DNA from: CAZHGD01 sp964531735
GTDB taxonomy: Bacteria; Armatimonadota; UBA10988
Assembly: GCA_964531735.1 (NCBI GenBank)
Contig: CAZHGD010000232.1
Span: 1 to 9,086, forward strand
DNA: 9,086 nucleotides
Reading direction: 5' to 3'
This document shows positions 1 through 8,800 of this stretch, piece after piece. The notes under the pieces are model-generated. The model had not been told where the DNA came from, searched no databases, and worked only from the letters and a program-made list of their open reading frames with translations. Positions within the stretch are counted from its first letter, which is position 1; the number at the start of each line of letters is the position of its first letter. The translations under genes were made by a program, and so were the position numbers.

Positions 1-294
1 GTGGCCGCGGCCGATCCGGTGGTGACGGCGCGGTTGCGAGCGGTCGAGGAGGCGGTGGTGGTGGTCCGCGCCACGGCCGCCGGCACCAGCGCGCTGGTGG
101 ACCCTTACGGCCGCGTCGTGGCGAGCGCCGCGTCGGCCGAAGAGCCGGATCTGTCGCTGGTGGCCGACGTGCCGGTCGAACACGGTGGCGCCGGCGTCGC
201 CGCCGTGCGCCGGCTGTTCCCGTGGCTGTGCCTGGCCGCGCTGCTGGTGCTCCTGGTGCTCGCCGGCCGGGCGGGGCGACCCGCGATGGGGTGA
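1..294 (+). CDS. lnt: Apolipoprotein N-acyltransferase, C-terminal fragment (5' end outside window)
   Basis: This is the last 97 codons of a gene that begins before the window; the GTG at base 1 is probably an internal valine. Visible residues include RLRAVEEAVVVVRATAAGTS followed by ALVDPYGRVV. This matches the end of the carbon-nitrogen hydrolase (nitrilase) domain of Lnt, where a RA-E--v--vRat--G-Sa-idp-Gr pattern is usual. A hydrophobic segment at about residues 70-87 then forms a final membrane helix, which a soluble nitrilase would not have. Lnt is an inner-membrane enzyme that adds the third acyl chain to the N-terminal cysteine of lipoproteins. The catalytic Glu-Lys-Cys residues would lie upstream and cannot be checked. 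The usual T-P-Y-like motif before the last helix is not evident, so a divergent Lnt or another membrane-anchored nitrilase remains possible. It is followed 79 nt later by a secreted-protein gene on the same strand. Confidence 0.7.
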   Translation: MAAADPVVTARLRAVEEAVVVVRATAAGTSALVDPYGRVVASAASAEEPDLSLVADVPVEHGGAGVAAVRRLFPWLCLAALLVLLVLAGRAGRPAMG

Positions 295-363
295 TCGCGG
301 CGCAACAAACCCGCCGGTACCGTCGTTACAGAGCTATCGGCCGCCCCCTGAGCTGAACGGCCT

Positions 364-368
364 GGAGA
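364..368 (+). promoter_or_regulatory. Ribosome binding site for the exported TPR/peptidase-MA-like gene
   Basis: GGAGA lies 5 nt before the ATG at 374. It decides the start codon. An open frame extends back to 185, but that would overlap the end of the upstream gene by 110 nt and would place the clear signal peptide 63 residues inside the protein. Confidence 0.6.
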
Positions 369-373
369 CTGGC

Positions 374-2419
374 ATGCGCTTTGGTCGCCTGTTGCTGATG
401 GCGCTGGTCTCGGCGGTCCAGGCCGCTGACGAACCGACGCCCCCGCTGATCGTCGTGGCCGACGCCGTCCCGCGCCTGACCAACGCGTTGGCCGATGCGC
501 GGACCGAGATCGTCGTGCTGCGGCTGAACGCCGCCGACCTCGACCGCCCCTCGGCGCTGCGGCTGACCGGCTGGGTGGAGCGCGGTGGCACGCTGTGGTG
601 CGAGACCGACGCGGCCCGGCTGTTCGGGTTCGACGTCAACCCCATCACGCCGCGCGAGCGCATTGTGCATGGCCGGCGCGCCGGTGCGTTGGGGGCCTCG
701 GTGCTGCTCAACGGTGTCAACGACATCTGGGCGCACCTGGCCGAGAACAACGTCCTGCTGTTGTCGCACGCCAGCGCGCTGCCGCTGCTGCGGGTGGCCG
801 ATCCGGTGGTCGGCTATCCGGCGCCGCGCATGGCCGCCGCGCTGTTGCCCTACGGGCAGGGCCAGGTGATCTGCCGGCCGACGACCATCCACTCCTCACG
901 CGCGGACAGTGCTCGCTTCGAGGCCAACCTGCGGCAGTTCTGCACGCGACTGAACGACGAGGCCATCGTGCCGGTCGAGACGCTGACCATTGCCGCCGGC
1001 CGCCTGGTGCAGGCGCGCGACCTGCTGGCGCGCTACCCGGCCGAGGCCAAGAAGCGCCTCAATGAGGTGTTCCTGGCCTACCGGCTGTGGTACGCCGACT
1101 ACCTGACGGCGGCGCGGCAACTGAACAAGGCCACCGCGCTGCTGGCCGGCGTGGCGGCCGAGCTGCCCGACGACCCGGCGGTCTACCTGGCCGTCGCGCG
1201 GCTGAACGATGCCCTCGGCCGCACCGAGCCCGCGGCGGAAGCGCGCCGGCAGGCCGCCGCGGCCTACCTGAAGCTCAAGAAGGAGGCCCCGACGGCCGAT
1301 GCGCGGCAGGTCCGCGTGCCCTGGGCCATCTTCGCGGAGAGCGTCAACGCCGTGGGCCGCGCCTGGACCGAACCGACCGCTCAGAACGTGGCTCAGGCCG
1401 TGGCGCGCACGCAGTTCCTGCTGGGCCTGGACCTCTATCGCCGCTACGACCTGACGCGGGCCGAGACGTGGTGGAAAGACGCCGCCGCCGCCTTCGCGAC
1501 CTGGCCGCTGCCGAACTACCACCTGGGCCTGCTCTACGAGACCGCGGGCGACAACCCGCGCCTGCCATCGCGCGAGCGGGCCGGCTGGTACGCGGCGGCG
1601 GCCGAGCAGTTCGCCCGCGCGGCCGAGGCCGCGCCGACGGCGGAGTTCACCGACAACGCCGTGACGGCCGCGACGGCCTGGGCCAAGGTGGCGCAAGCCG
1701 CCGCGCAGCGGACGCGGAACGAACCGCCGGACGTGCTGCTGCGACCGGGCGTGATCTTCCGCTTCAACGGCGCCGACCGGCGCTTGCAGGTTGGTCCGCA
1801 GCGGGAGTCACTGATCGCCGCCTTCACGGAAGCCTACCGGCTGGACAGCCGCTGGGGCGTGTACCCCGAGGACATCGAGGTGCTCTGCTACGACAGCGTC
1901 GAGCAGATGACCGCGGTGCTGCCGCGCACCGGGGTGACCCGCCAGGCGTTTGGCAGTGGCGCGGTGGTTGGTCGGCGGATCTACACGGTGGCCGAGCCGG
2001 AGGACATGGTCCGTGTGGCGCGGCACAGCGTCAGCCACGTGTACTGCAATGCGCTCTGGGAAGGTGGCTTCCCGCCGCCGCTGTGGTTCCAGGAGGGGCT
2101 GTGCTGGTGGACCCAGGAGATTGCGACGCAGCGCCAACTGGCGCTGGTCAACATTCGGCGCGGACGCTTCATGAGCGTTCCGCAACTCAACGATCCGGAC
2201 ACCTTCTACGACCGCCGCAACGCCGACCATGCCTGGGGCCAGGCCCAGTTGATGGTGGAGGCGCTGGTCGACCGGTTCGGCATGGGCAGCATCGTGCAGA
2301 TGCAGCAGGCCACCGGCTGGGGGCTGACCACCGCCGACGCGTTCCGGCAGTTGACCAGCATGTCGCAGGAGGACTTCATGGCGGCCTGGCTACAGGGCCG
2401 CCTGGGCTCAGGTCGCTAA
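374..2419 (+). CDS. Exported TPR protein with peptidase-MA-like C-terminal domain (degenerate HExxH)
   Basis: The protein has 681 residues from the ATG at 374. Residues 1-17 form a short signal peptide (charged MRFGR, a hydrophobic run, then VQA before the likely cleavage site). There is no lipobox cysteine, so export to the periplasm or beyond is likely. Residues about 25-190 look like an alpha/beta domain with the turn WVERGGTLWCETD, which resembles the amidotransferase-like (ThuA/DUF4159 type) fold of PVC proteins; this is tentative. Residues about 205-445 are alanine-rich helical repeats of TPR type. Residues about 475-675 resemble the gluzincin peptidase-MA-like family: H551 and H555, then E574 in WFQEG 19 residues later, then an alpha-helical tail ending in a typical F-xxx-W (FMAAW). 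The catalytic glutamate of HExxH is replaced: the motif reads HSVSH. The zinc ligands therefore appear kept but the general base is lost, which suggests a pseudoenzyme, or a binding or scaffold role. The true function is unknown. The stop overlaps the end of the convergent kinase gene. Confidence 0.85.
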   Translation: MRFGRLLLMALVSAVQAADEPTPPLIVVADAVPRLTNALADARTEIVVLRLNAADLDRPSALRLTGWVERGGTLWCETDAARLFGFDVNPITPRERIVHGRRAGALGASVLLNGVNDIWAHLAENNVLLLSHASALPLLRVADPVVGYPAPRMAAALLPYGQGQVICRPTTIHSSRADSARFEANLRQFCTRLNDEAIVPVETLTIAAGRLVQARDLLARYPAEAKKRLNEVFLAYRLWYADYLTAARQLNKATALLAGVAAELPDDPAVYLAVARLNDALGRTEPAAEARRQAAAAYLKLKKEAPTADARQVRVPWAIFAESVNAVGRAWTEPTAQNVAQAVARTQFLLGLDLYRRYDLTRAETWWKDAAAAFATWPLPNYHLGLLYETAGDNPRLPSRERAGWYAAAAEQFARAAEAAPTAEFTDNAVTAATAWAKVAQAAAQRTRNEPPDVLLRPGVIFRFNGADRRLQVGPQRESLIAAFTEAYRLDSRWGVYPEDIEVLCYDSVEQMTAVLPRTGVTRQAFGSGAVVGRRIYTVAEPEDMVRVARHSVSHVYCNALWEGGFPPPLWFQEGLCWWTQEIATQRQLALVNIRRGRFMSVPQLNDPDTFYDRRNADHAWGQAQLMVEALVDRFGMGSIVQMQQATGWGLTTADAFRQLTSMSQEDFMAAWLQGRLGSGR

Positions 2420-5400
2420 GGCGCCGGGCTCGGCTTCGTGGCGGTCGAGTAACTGCCGTACCGCCGTGGCGAGTTGGCGTATGCCGAATGGCTTCTCGAT
2501 CAGCGCGGCGCCCTCGGCCAAGGCGCCCTGGTGCGTGACCAGATCGGCGCTGTAGCCGGACATGTACAGGCAGCGAATGCCCGGCCGTAGCTCCCGAACG
2601 CGCTGGGCGAGGTCGCGGCCGGTCATGCCGGGCATGACCAAGTCGGTCAACAGCAGGTCGATGGGTCGCTCCTGGCAACCGATCAGTTCGAGCGCTTCGG
2701 CGGGCGAGTGCGAGGCCAGGACGGTGTAGCCGAGGCCGGTGAGCAGGCCCACGCCGAAGTCGAGTAGCGCGCGCTCGTCTTCGACGATCAGGATGGTCTC
2801 GCCGCCTTGCGGGGCTTCCAGCGGCGCGGCCTCGGCCGCGCCGCTCACCGCGGTGGCGGCGTCGGCCGGCGGCCAGTAGACGCGGAAGGTCGTGCCCAGT
2901 CCCGGCTCGCTGTAGACGTCGATGACGCCCAGGCTCTGCTGCACAATGCCATAGACGGTGGACAGCCCGAGCCCCGTGCCGGCACCGACGGCCTTGGTGG
3001 TGAAGAACGGCTCGAAGACGTGTGCCAGCGTCTCGGCCGACATGCCGCAACCCGTGTCGCTGACGGTGAGCGTCACATACTGGCCGGGCGGCAGATGGGC
3101 GAGGCTGGTGGTATGTGGCGCCTCGAGCGGCAGGTTGCCGGTCTCGATCACGATCCGTCCGCCCTCACCCAAGGCGTCACGGGCGTTGAGCGCCAGGTTG
3201 GCGACCACCTGGTCGACCTGGGTGGGATCCAGGTGGACCGGCCAGACGTCTTCGCCCGGCCGCCAGACCAGCTCGACGTGTTCGCCAATCAGTCGGCGGA
3301 GGAGCCGGACGGTGCCGTCGATCGCCTGGTTCAGGTCGAGCACTTGTGGGCTGGCGCCCTGCTTGCGGGCGAAGGCCAGCAACTGGCGCGTCAACTCGGC
3401 GGAGCGTTCGGCGGCGCCGTGGATCTCGACGAGCGTGGCGCGCGTCTCCTCGTCCGGGTGATCGAGGGTGAGCAACAGCTCGGTGTACCCGATGATGACC
3501 CCGAGCATGTTGTTGAAGTCATGCGCCACCCCACCGGCCAGACGGCCCACCGATTCCATCTTCTGGGCCTGCGAAAGCTCGACCTGCAAGCGCTCGCGCT
3601 CTTCGGCGGCGCGCTGGCGCTCGGTGATGTCACTGACCAGGGAAGCCACGCCGATGAGCCGGCCATGCGGGTCCACCAGAGTGGTGTTGTACCATTCGCA
3701 GGTGAGTGCTTCGCCGCTCTTGGCGCGGTTGGCGTTGGTGCTGTGTACGTCCTGGCTGCCCTCGAGGATCCGCTGCCACAAGGCGCCCACGAGCGGCTGG
3801 GCCTCGGGCGGCACGATCAGGTCGAAGGCATGGCGGCCGAGGGCCTCGCGGCGGGTGTAGCCGAAGATGCGCTCGGCGGCTGGGTTCCAGGCGGCCACGC
3901 GGAAGTCGAGATCCCACTCGATGACCGCCAGCGGCGAGCGCTCGACCAGCAGCGCCAAGCGCTGCTGCGACTGCCGGATGACCTCCTCGGTGCGCTTGCG
4001 CTCGCGGATGTCGCGGATGATGCCCTCGACGCCGACCACCTCGCCGGCGTCGTTGCGCGCGTACCAACTGGTGACTGCGATGGGCAGCGGCGAACCGTCG
4101 CGATGCAACAGCGTCAGCTCGTAGTCGAGCACGACACCATTGGCCCGCAAGGTGTCACGGAACTCCGGGTACCGCTCCGGCTGCGCGTAGAACTCGACCG
4201 ACCGGTGGCCGACCATCTCAGCCACGCCCTGGTAGCCCAGCATGGGCAGGACCGACGGGCTGATCATCGTCAGCACGCCTTCCATGTCGGTGCGGTAGTA
4301 CGCATCCTCCATGTTCTCGACGATGCCGCGATAGCGCTCCTCGCTTTCACGCAGGGCCAACTCCGTGCGCCGCTGCTCGGTGATGTCGCGGCCGATGCCG
4401 AGGAAACCGCGCGGCTCGCCGTCCGGGCTGCCCAGGGCGTTGATGACGATGGACAGCAGACGCCCCTGTCCGTCGGGCCGGACCACCGCCAACTCCACCT
4501 CGCCTTGCCCGACCGACCGGCCGACCACGTCGGCCAGGCGGGTCAGGCGCCGGGCCGGCTCGGGCCGGTCCAGGTCGGCCGCCTCGTAGACCGCGATGGC
4601 GTCCAGCACCGACCGTCCCACCGCCGCCTCGGCTGGCTGTCCCAGCAGTCGCTCGGCGCCGGTGTTGAAGGTGACCACCCGGCCCGCGAGATCGGTGGTG
4701 ATGATGGCGACCTCGGTGGCGGCGTCGAGCACCTGCTCGACGAGCTGCCGTGAGGTCTCGAGTTGGGCGGCCATCGCGTTGAACGACTGCGCCAGGTCAC
4801 CCAGCTCGTCGGCCGAGATCTGTTCGACGCGCGTGTCCAGGTGGCCGGCCGCCACGCGCGCCTGGGCCGCCAGCAGCGCGCCAACCGGCCGCGAGATCAT
4901 GCGCTGCAGCAACCACAGCCCGGCGCCGGCCACGGCGGTGGTGACCAGCAGCACGACGCCCAGGAGTCGCAGGTGTGGCCGGTCGGCCAACGGAAAGCGC
5001 GGTTCGGGCTGCACCAGAGCCAGCGACCATGGCGTGGCCGGCACCCGCGAGTAGAGCACTTGGCAGGCCACGCCACCCAGCTTGAGGCGGGCGCGGCCTC
5101 GCCGGGCGGTGGCCACCGTAGCCAGGATCGGTGAGGCGTGCTGCTGCACGTCGGCATGGCCGGCGGCTACGTGCCCGGTGTCATCCACGAGCAGTGCCTT
5201 GGCCTCATGCGGCAGCGGCAGCACAGCGACCGACTGCAGAAGCTCGGCCACCGGCACGCTGGCACCCAGCGCGCCGACGTAGCCGCCGTTGGCGTCCACC
5301 TGCGGTGACAGCACGACGACGATGCGGTGGCCGCCGGCGCGGCTGTCGATCACGCGGGTGACCAGCGTCTCGCCCCGGCGCAGCAACGGGTAGTAGTAAC

Positions 5401-5755
5401 GATCGCGGCTGTCGAACCGGCTGCCGTCGGTACCGATCACCACACCGTCCGGCCGGTTCCAGAACAGGCCGTCGACGGTTGGCCCCAGACGCTGACCGAG
5501 GTCGCGGAGCGCGGGCAGGATCGTGGTCTCGTCGCCGGGCAGCAAGCGCTTGCCTTCGGCGGCCAAGATGGCCGAGACGCCGCTGAACTGGCCGGCGATG
5601 CGCTGGTTCTCCGCCTCCAGCCGACTGGCCAGTTCCTGCACCTGCTGCTCGACCGCCGCGCGCTGGCCATAGTGCCAGACCAAGGCCACCGTCACCGCTG
5701 CGGCCACGGCCATCGGCACGAATGCCACCAGGAACACTTTGGAGAGGAGCCGCAC
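2408..5755 (-). CDS. Membrane hybrid sensor histidine kinase (Cache-HAMP-PAS x3-HisKA-HATPase-REC)
   Basis: The protein has 1115 residues from the GTG at 5755, chosen because GAGGAGA lies 6 nt upstream; a GTG at 5779 would add 8 residues but has no good ribosome site. Membrane helix 1 is at about 5-27. An extracytoplasmic Cache-like sensor (RDRYYYPLLRRGE, then a second lobe) spans about 30-255, and helix 2 about 263-283. HAMP is at about 284-336. Three PAS domains follow at about 338-460, 474-588 and 600-715, ending respectively in GRDITEQ, IRDIRER and VSDITER, the usual PAS-PAC tails. HisKA carries the phospho-acceptor H745 in GGVAHDFNN (bases 3521-3523). The ATPase domain shows the N box (NLALNARDA), D900 in SDTGCGM, FEPFFTTK and the G box GAGTGLGLS. 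The receiver at about 986-1105 has D1038 in LLTDLVMPG and K1088 in EKPF. All key residues are present, so it should autophosphorylate and pass phosphate to its own receiver. The HisKA style is CckA-like. The ligand and the downstream partner are unknown, and no regulator gene lies beside it. Confidence 0.93.
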   Translation of the reverse strand: MRLLSKVFLVAFVPMAVAAAVTVALVWHYGQRAAVEQQVQELASRLEAENQRIAGQFSGVSAILAAEGKRLLPGDETTILPALRDLGQRLGPTVDGLFWNRPDGVVIGTDGSRFDSRDRYYYPLLRRGETLVTRVIDSRAGGHRIVVVLSPQVDANGGYVGALGASVPVAELLQSVAVLPLPHEAKALLVDDTGHVAAGHADVQQHASPILATVATARRGRARLKLGGVACQVLYSRVPATPWSLALVQPEPRFPLADRPHLRLLGVVLLVTTAVAGAGLWLLQRMISRPVGALLAAQARVAAGHLDTRVEQISADELGDLAQSFNAMAAQLETSRQLVEQVLDAATEVAIITTDLAGRVVTFNTGAERLLGQPAEAAVGRSVLDAIAVYEAADLDRPEPARRLTRLADVVGRSVGQGEVELAVVRPDGQGRLLSIVINALGSPDGEPRGFLGIGRDITEQRRTELALRESEERYRGIVENMEDAYYRTDMEGVLTMISPSVLPMLGYQGVAEMVGHRSVEFYAQPERYPEFRDTLRANGVVLDYELTLLHRDGSPLPIAVTSWYARNDAGEVVGVEGIIRDIRERKRTEEVIRQSQQRLALLVERSPLAVIEWDLDFRVAAWNPAAERIFGYTRREALGRHAFDLIVPPEAQPLVGALWQRILEGSQDVHSTNANRAKSGEALTCEWYNTTLVDPHGRLIGVASLVSDITERQRAAEERERLQVELSQAQKMESVGRLAGGVAHDFNNMLGVIIGYTELLLTLDHPDEETRATLVEIHGAAERSAELTRQLLAFARKQGASPQVLDLNQAIDGTVRLLRRLIGEHVELVWRPGEDVWPVHLDPTQVDQVVANLALNARDALGEGGRIVIETGNLPLEAPHTTSLAHLPPGQYVTLTVSDTGCGMSAETLAHVFEPFFTTKAVGAGTGLGLSTVYGIVQQSLGVIDVYSEPGLGTTFRVYWPPADAATAVSGAAEAAPLEAPQGGETILIVEDERALLDFGVGLLTGLGYTVLASHSPAEALELIGCQERPIDLLLTDLVMPGMTGRDLAQRVRELRPGIRCLYMSGYSADLVTHQGALAEGAALIEKPFGIRQLATAVRQLLDRHEAEPGALAT

Positions 5756-5761
5756 CGACCG

Positions 5762-5768
5762 TCTCCTC
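5762..5768 (-). promoter_or_regulatory. Shine-Dalgarno site that supports the kinase start at 5755
   Basis: On the minus strand GAGGAGA stands 6 nt before a GTG (5755-5753). It lies inside the longer reading frame that starts at the GTG at 5779, and no comparable site precedes 5779. The shorter start still leaves basic residues ahead of the first membrane helix. Confidence 0.55.
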
Positions 5769-5826
5769 GGCCAGGTCACGCGGACCTGCAGAGCACGGTG
5801 ATCCCATTGTCACATCAGTGGCGATT

Positions 5827-5859
5827 GTGTGGCGCGTCGGGCCTAAACGCGCGCTTCAC
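5827..5859. terminator. Possible hairpin between the beta-helix gene and the kinase gene
   Basis: GCGCGT at 5832-5837 pairs with ACGCGC at 5847-5852 around a 9-nt loop. GTG (5827-5829) and CAC (5857-5859) can extend the stem across a small internal loop. There is no T run on either strand, so an intrinsic terminator is doubtful. It lies 18 nt past the stop of the minus-strand beta-helix gene. It could equally be a processing or attenuation hairpin, or chance in GC-rich DNA. Confidence 0.22.
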
Positions 5860-5876
5860 GTCGGCGGTGCGAGCCG

Positions 5877-8800
5877 TCAGTCGTCGGGCAGTAGCGTGTA
5901 GGCTCCCTCGCGGTGGATGGCGCGGCCCGCGGTGTGGTGGGCGGCCACCTCGGCGGCCGACAAGGCCCGACGGTAGAGGCGCAGATGGTTGAGCAGACCG
6001 TCGAACGGCTGCCAGGTGCCCGTCGACAAAGGCTTGCCCGAGACGTTCAAGCCGCCGGTGAAGTCGGCCGGCAACGGGCGCTGAGAATCGAGCCGGCCGT
6101 CGAAGTAGTAGCTCGTCCGCCGGAGCTGCCGCTCCACGGTGACCACCAGGTGGGTCCAGTGTGCGGCCGGCAGGCGGCCCGCCGAGATCGTGGTGCCGTG
6201 GTGCGGGCCTTCGGTGGCCATCTCCATCTGCACGCGGCCGTCGTGCCAGAGGTCGATGTTCCACCAGCTCACCGGCCAGCCGCCTTTCTCGATGATGCGC
6301 CGACGCGGGTGGTCGCCGCCGACGGCCAGGCTGGCCGGATAGAGCCAGCACTCGAGCGTGAAGTCGTCGGTGCCGAACTGGAGCAGCGGATGATCGGGCA
6401 CGGCGGCCGCGCCGCCGCCACCGATGTAGAGTGCCTTGCCGAACGGTCCAGTGGCCCACTCGGCGCCACCCAACTCGCCGTGCAGAGCGTTGCCCGAGCT
6501 GTCTACCAGCCCAGCGGCCCCTTCGTCCAGGCGCCACCAGCCGACCAGGCCGTCCTCACGCACGCGCGCTGTCGGCGCCGGTGGCTGGGCGGTACCGCGG
6601 AACGACGGCGTCGACCGCGCCTCGCGCACCTTGTCCGAGCCGGCCGGGCCGAGGATCAGGTTGTCCACACAGAACGAGGCGCGGGCGTCGCTGGTGCTCG
6701 AGATGCCGAACCAGGTCACCTCGCGGAAGCCGGCGCTCGGGTACGGCTGGGTGCTGACCAGCTCGGGCTGACCGGGCACCTTGGCGCGCAGCGTGTAGGT
6801 GGCGGGAGCACCCTCGCCGAGCGCGAAGTCGAGCGTCACGGTGTACCACTGGCCGTTGGGCACGCGGCCCAGTTCGGTGCCGCCCGCCCCCATGGCGCCG
6901 CCGCCGAACAGCCGTCCGTCGCGCGTCACGCGGAAGGTCGGCCCGACCAGCGGATCGTGGCGCCAGTCGCGCAGTTCGACATAGAAATCGGCCGGCGCGT
7001 CGGCGCTGTTCTGCAAGTCGATGGACAGGTGTACGGGTCCGCTCTGGTACGACGGCCGGTAGTAGAGGTGCGGCTCCCAGACGTTCTTCAGGTTCGGCGC
7101 GTCGATGAAGCGCAGGCATTGGCGCCCGTCGCGAGCGGCCTGGTCGCTGACCAGGGCACTGCCGGTGCCGCTGGTGGCCACTTGGGCCCGCGCCGGCGGA
7201 TAGCCGACCGGGGTGGTCTCAAAGCCGTCGGCGATGACCATCGGCTCCTTGGCCAGCGCGAACACCACCGGCGACTCCGGTCGGATGTCCGTGCCGGTCA
7301 GCGGCCAGGTGGCCCGCTCGTCGCCGCGCTGGCAGCCGATGCGGCCGAGGTCGGCGTTGATGTCCTTGAAGCCGACGCGGTAGGCCGGCGAGTCGGCCTG
7401 CAAGCGGTAGTCGTCGTGCGCGGCGTCGACAAACAGCGGGTCGGCGACGAGCGAGCGCGTGTCGTAGCCGCGCGCCTGCCACTGCTCGAAGGTCGCGCAC
7501 TCCAGCGTGCGGTGCATCGACACGGCCACCGGCCGGCCGCCACGCCAGATCAGGTTGTCCTCGAAGGTGGCCTGCCGCTGGTCCCACGCCGCGGGGTTGT
7601 TCCAGTGGCCCACCTGGTAGAGCTTCGTCTCCGGTCCCAGGTAGGCGAAGATGTTGTGGCGGAGCTGGTTCGGCGGCTCCTGATCGCGGTAGCGGCCGGC
7701 GCTGTCGGTGAACATGAAGGTGCCGAAGAAGACCATCGCGTCGAACTGCAGGCGGCGCCGGTCGGGCTCGACGAAGATGTTGTTCTCGACCACGTTGCCG
7801 CCGCCGAACTGGATGAACAGGTTGGTGCCGCCCGCGCGCGCGATGACGTTGCCGTAGACCGTGACGCCGCAGATGGAGCCGTCGAGGTAGATGCCGAAAC
7901 TGCAGAACGGCGAGCCGTAGCCGTCGCCGGGGTGGGTGCAGTGCGGGTAGCTGCCGTAGCCGATGGTGTCGAGCAGGCGGTTGAACCGCAGGATGTTGCC
8001 GCGGTTGCGCACGGCCTGGCCGACGTCGTGCTGCCGGAGCGCGATGGCGGCGTTGTCGGCGGTGTAGAGCATCGAGCGCCGGATGTCGTTGTACTCGGCC
8101 ACGTTGGCGGCGCCGTTGATGAAGATGCCGTCGCGCGGCACGTCATGGATGGTGTTCTGCGCCGCGGTGGTGCGGTCGCCGCAGATGGTCAGCGCGGCGC
8201 AGACCCGGTCGTAGAGGCCGGTCTGGTAGAGGTGGTTGTTCTCGGCGCGGTGGCCGGTGCCGAACAGGGCGACGCCCTCGCCACCGACCGAGTACACGTC
8301 GTTGCCGGCCAGACGGCAGTCCTGACACGGGTGCCCGAAGACCAGGGCCCGGTCACCCGAGTGCACGCGGTTGCGCACCAGGCCGCCTTGGCGCCACGGC
8401 AGGCCGATGCCCTTGAGCGCATTCCGCAGGTAACCCACGTTGAGCCCGACGCCGCCCACCTGCGTCACGGTGCAGCCGACCACCTCGCATTGCCGCGCGC
8501 CCTGCAGCACCAGCCCGTCCTGCCGGGCGCCGGTCAGCCACAAGCCCTGCACGCGCACCCCGGTGATGGGCCGCTCCGGCGTGCCGGACAGTTCGATCAG
8601 GTTCTCCAGCAGCGGCACGGTGACCTCGCCGTCGGCGGGCGCCCGTCCGTCCGGCGGCTTGAAGTACAACCGTCCAGCGGCATAGTCGCTGAACCACTCA
8701 CCCGGCGCGTCGAGAGCGCCGAGCACGTTCTGAACGAAGTAGCGATTGCCTTCGTAGATCGACCCGGCCACGCTGTGCCGCAGGCGGATCAGGCCGGACT

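Noticed and set aside
339..362. GGCCG...CGGCC inverted repeat before the exported-protein gene
   Set aside because: It has only 5-bp arms with a 14-nt loop, CGGCC is very common in this DNA, and there is no T run.
185..373. N-terminal extension of the exported protein back to an ATG at 185
   Set aside because: It would overlap the upstream lnt-like gene by 110 nt, is Cys/Trp/Arg-rich and would bury the signal peptide. The ATG at 374 has a good ribosome site.
1087..2538. A 483-codon plus-strand frame inside the peptidase-MA-like gene
   Set aside because: Its product is Arg/Gly/Pro-rich, typical of an out-of-frame reading of GC-rich DNA, and the real frame encodes recognisable domains.
2807..4753. 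A 648-codon open frame on the plus strand opposite the kinase
   Set aside because: It is the antisense shadow of a high-GC coding region. The minus-strand kinase has every expected motif, while this frame has low-complexity, unrecognisable residues and no ribosome site of note.
4300..5500. Tandem PAS domains considered as a DNA repeat
   Set aside because: The three PAS units share a fold and tail motifs but are divergent in nucleotide sequence, so they are ancient domain duplications rather than a recent repeat.
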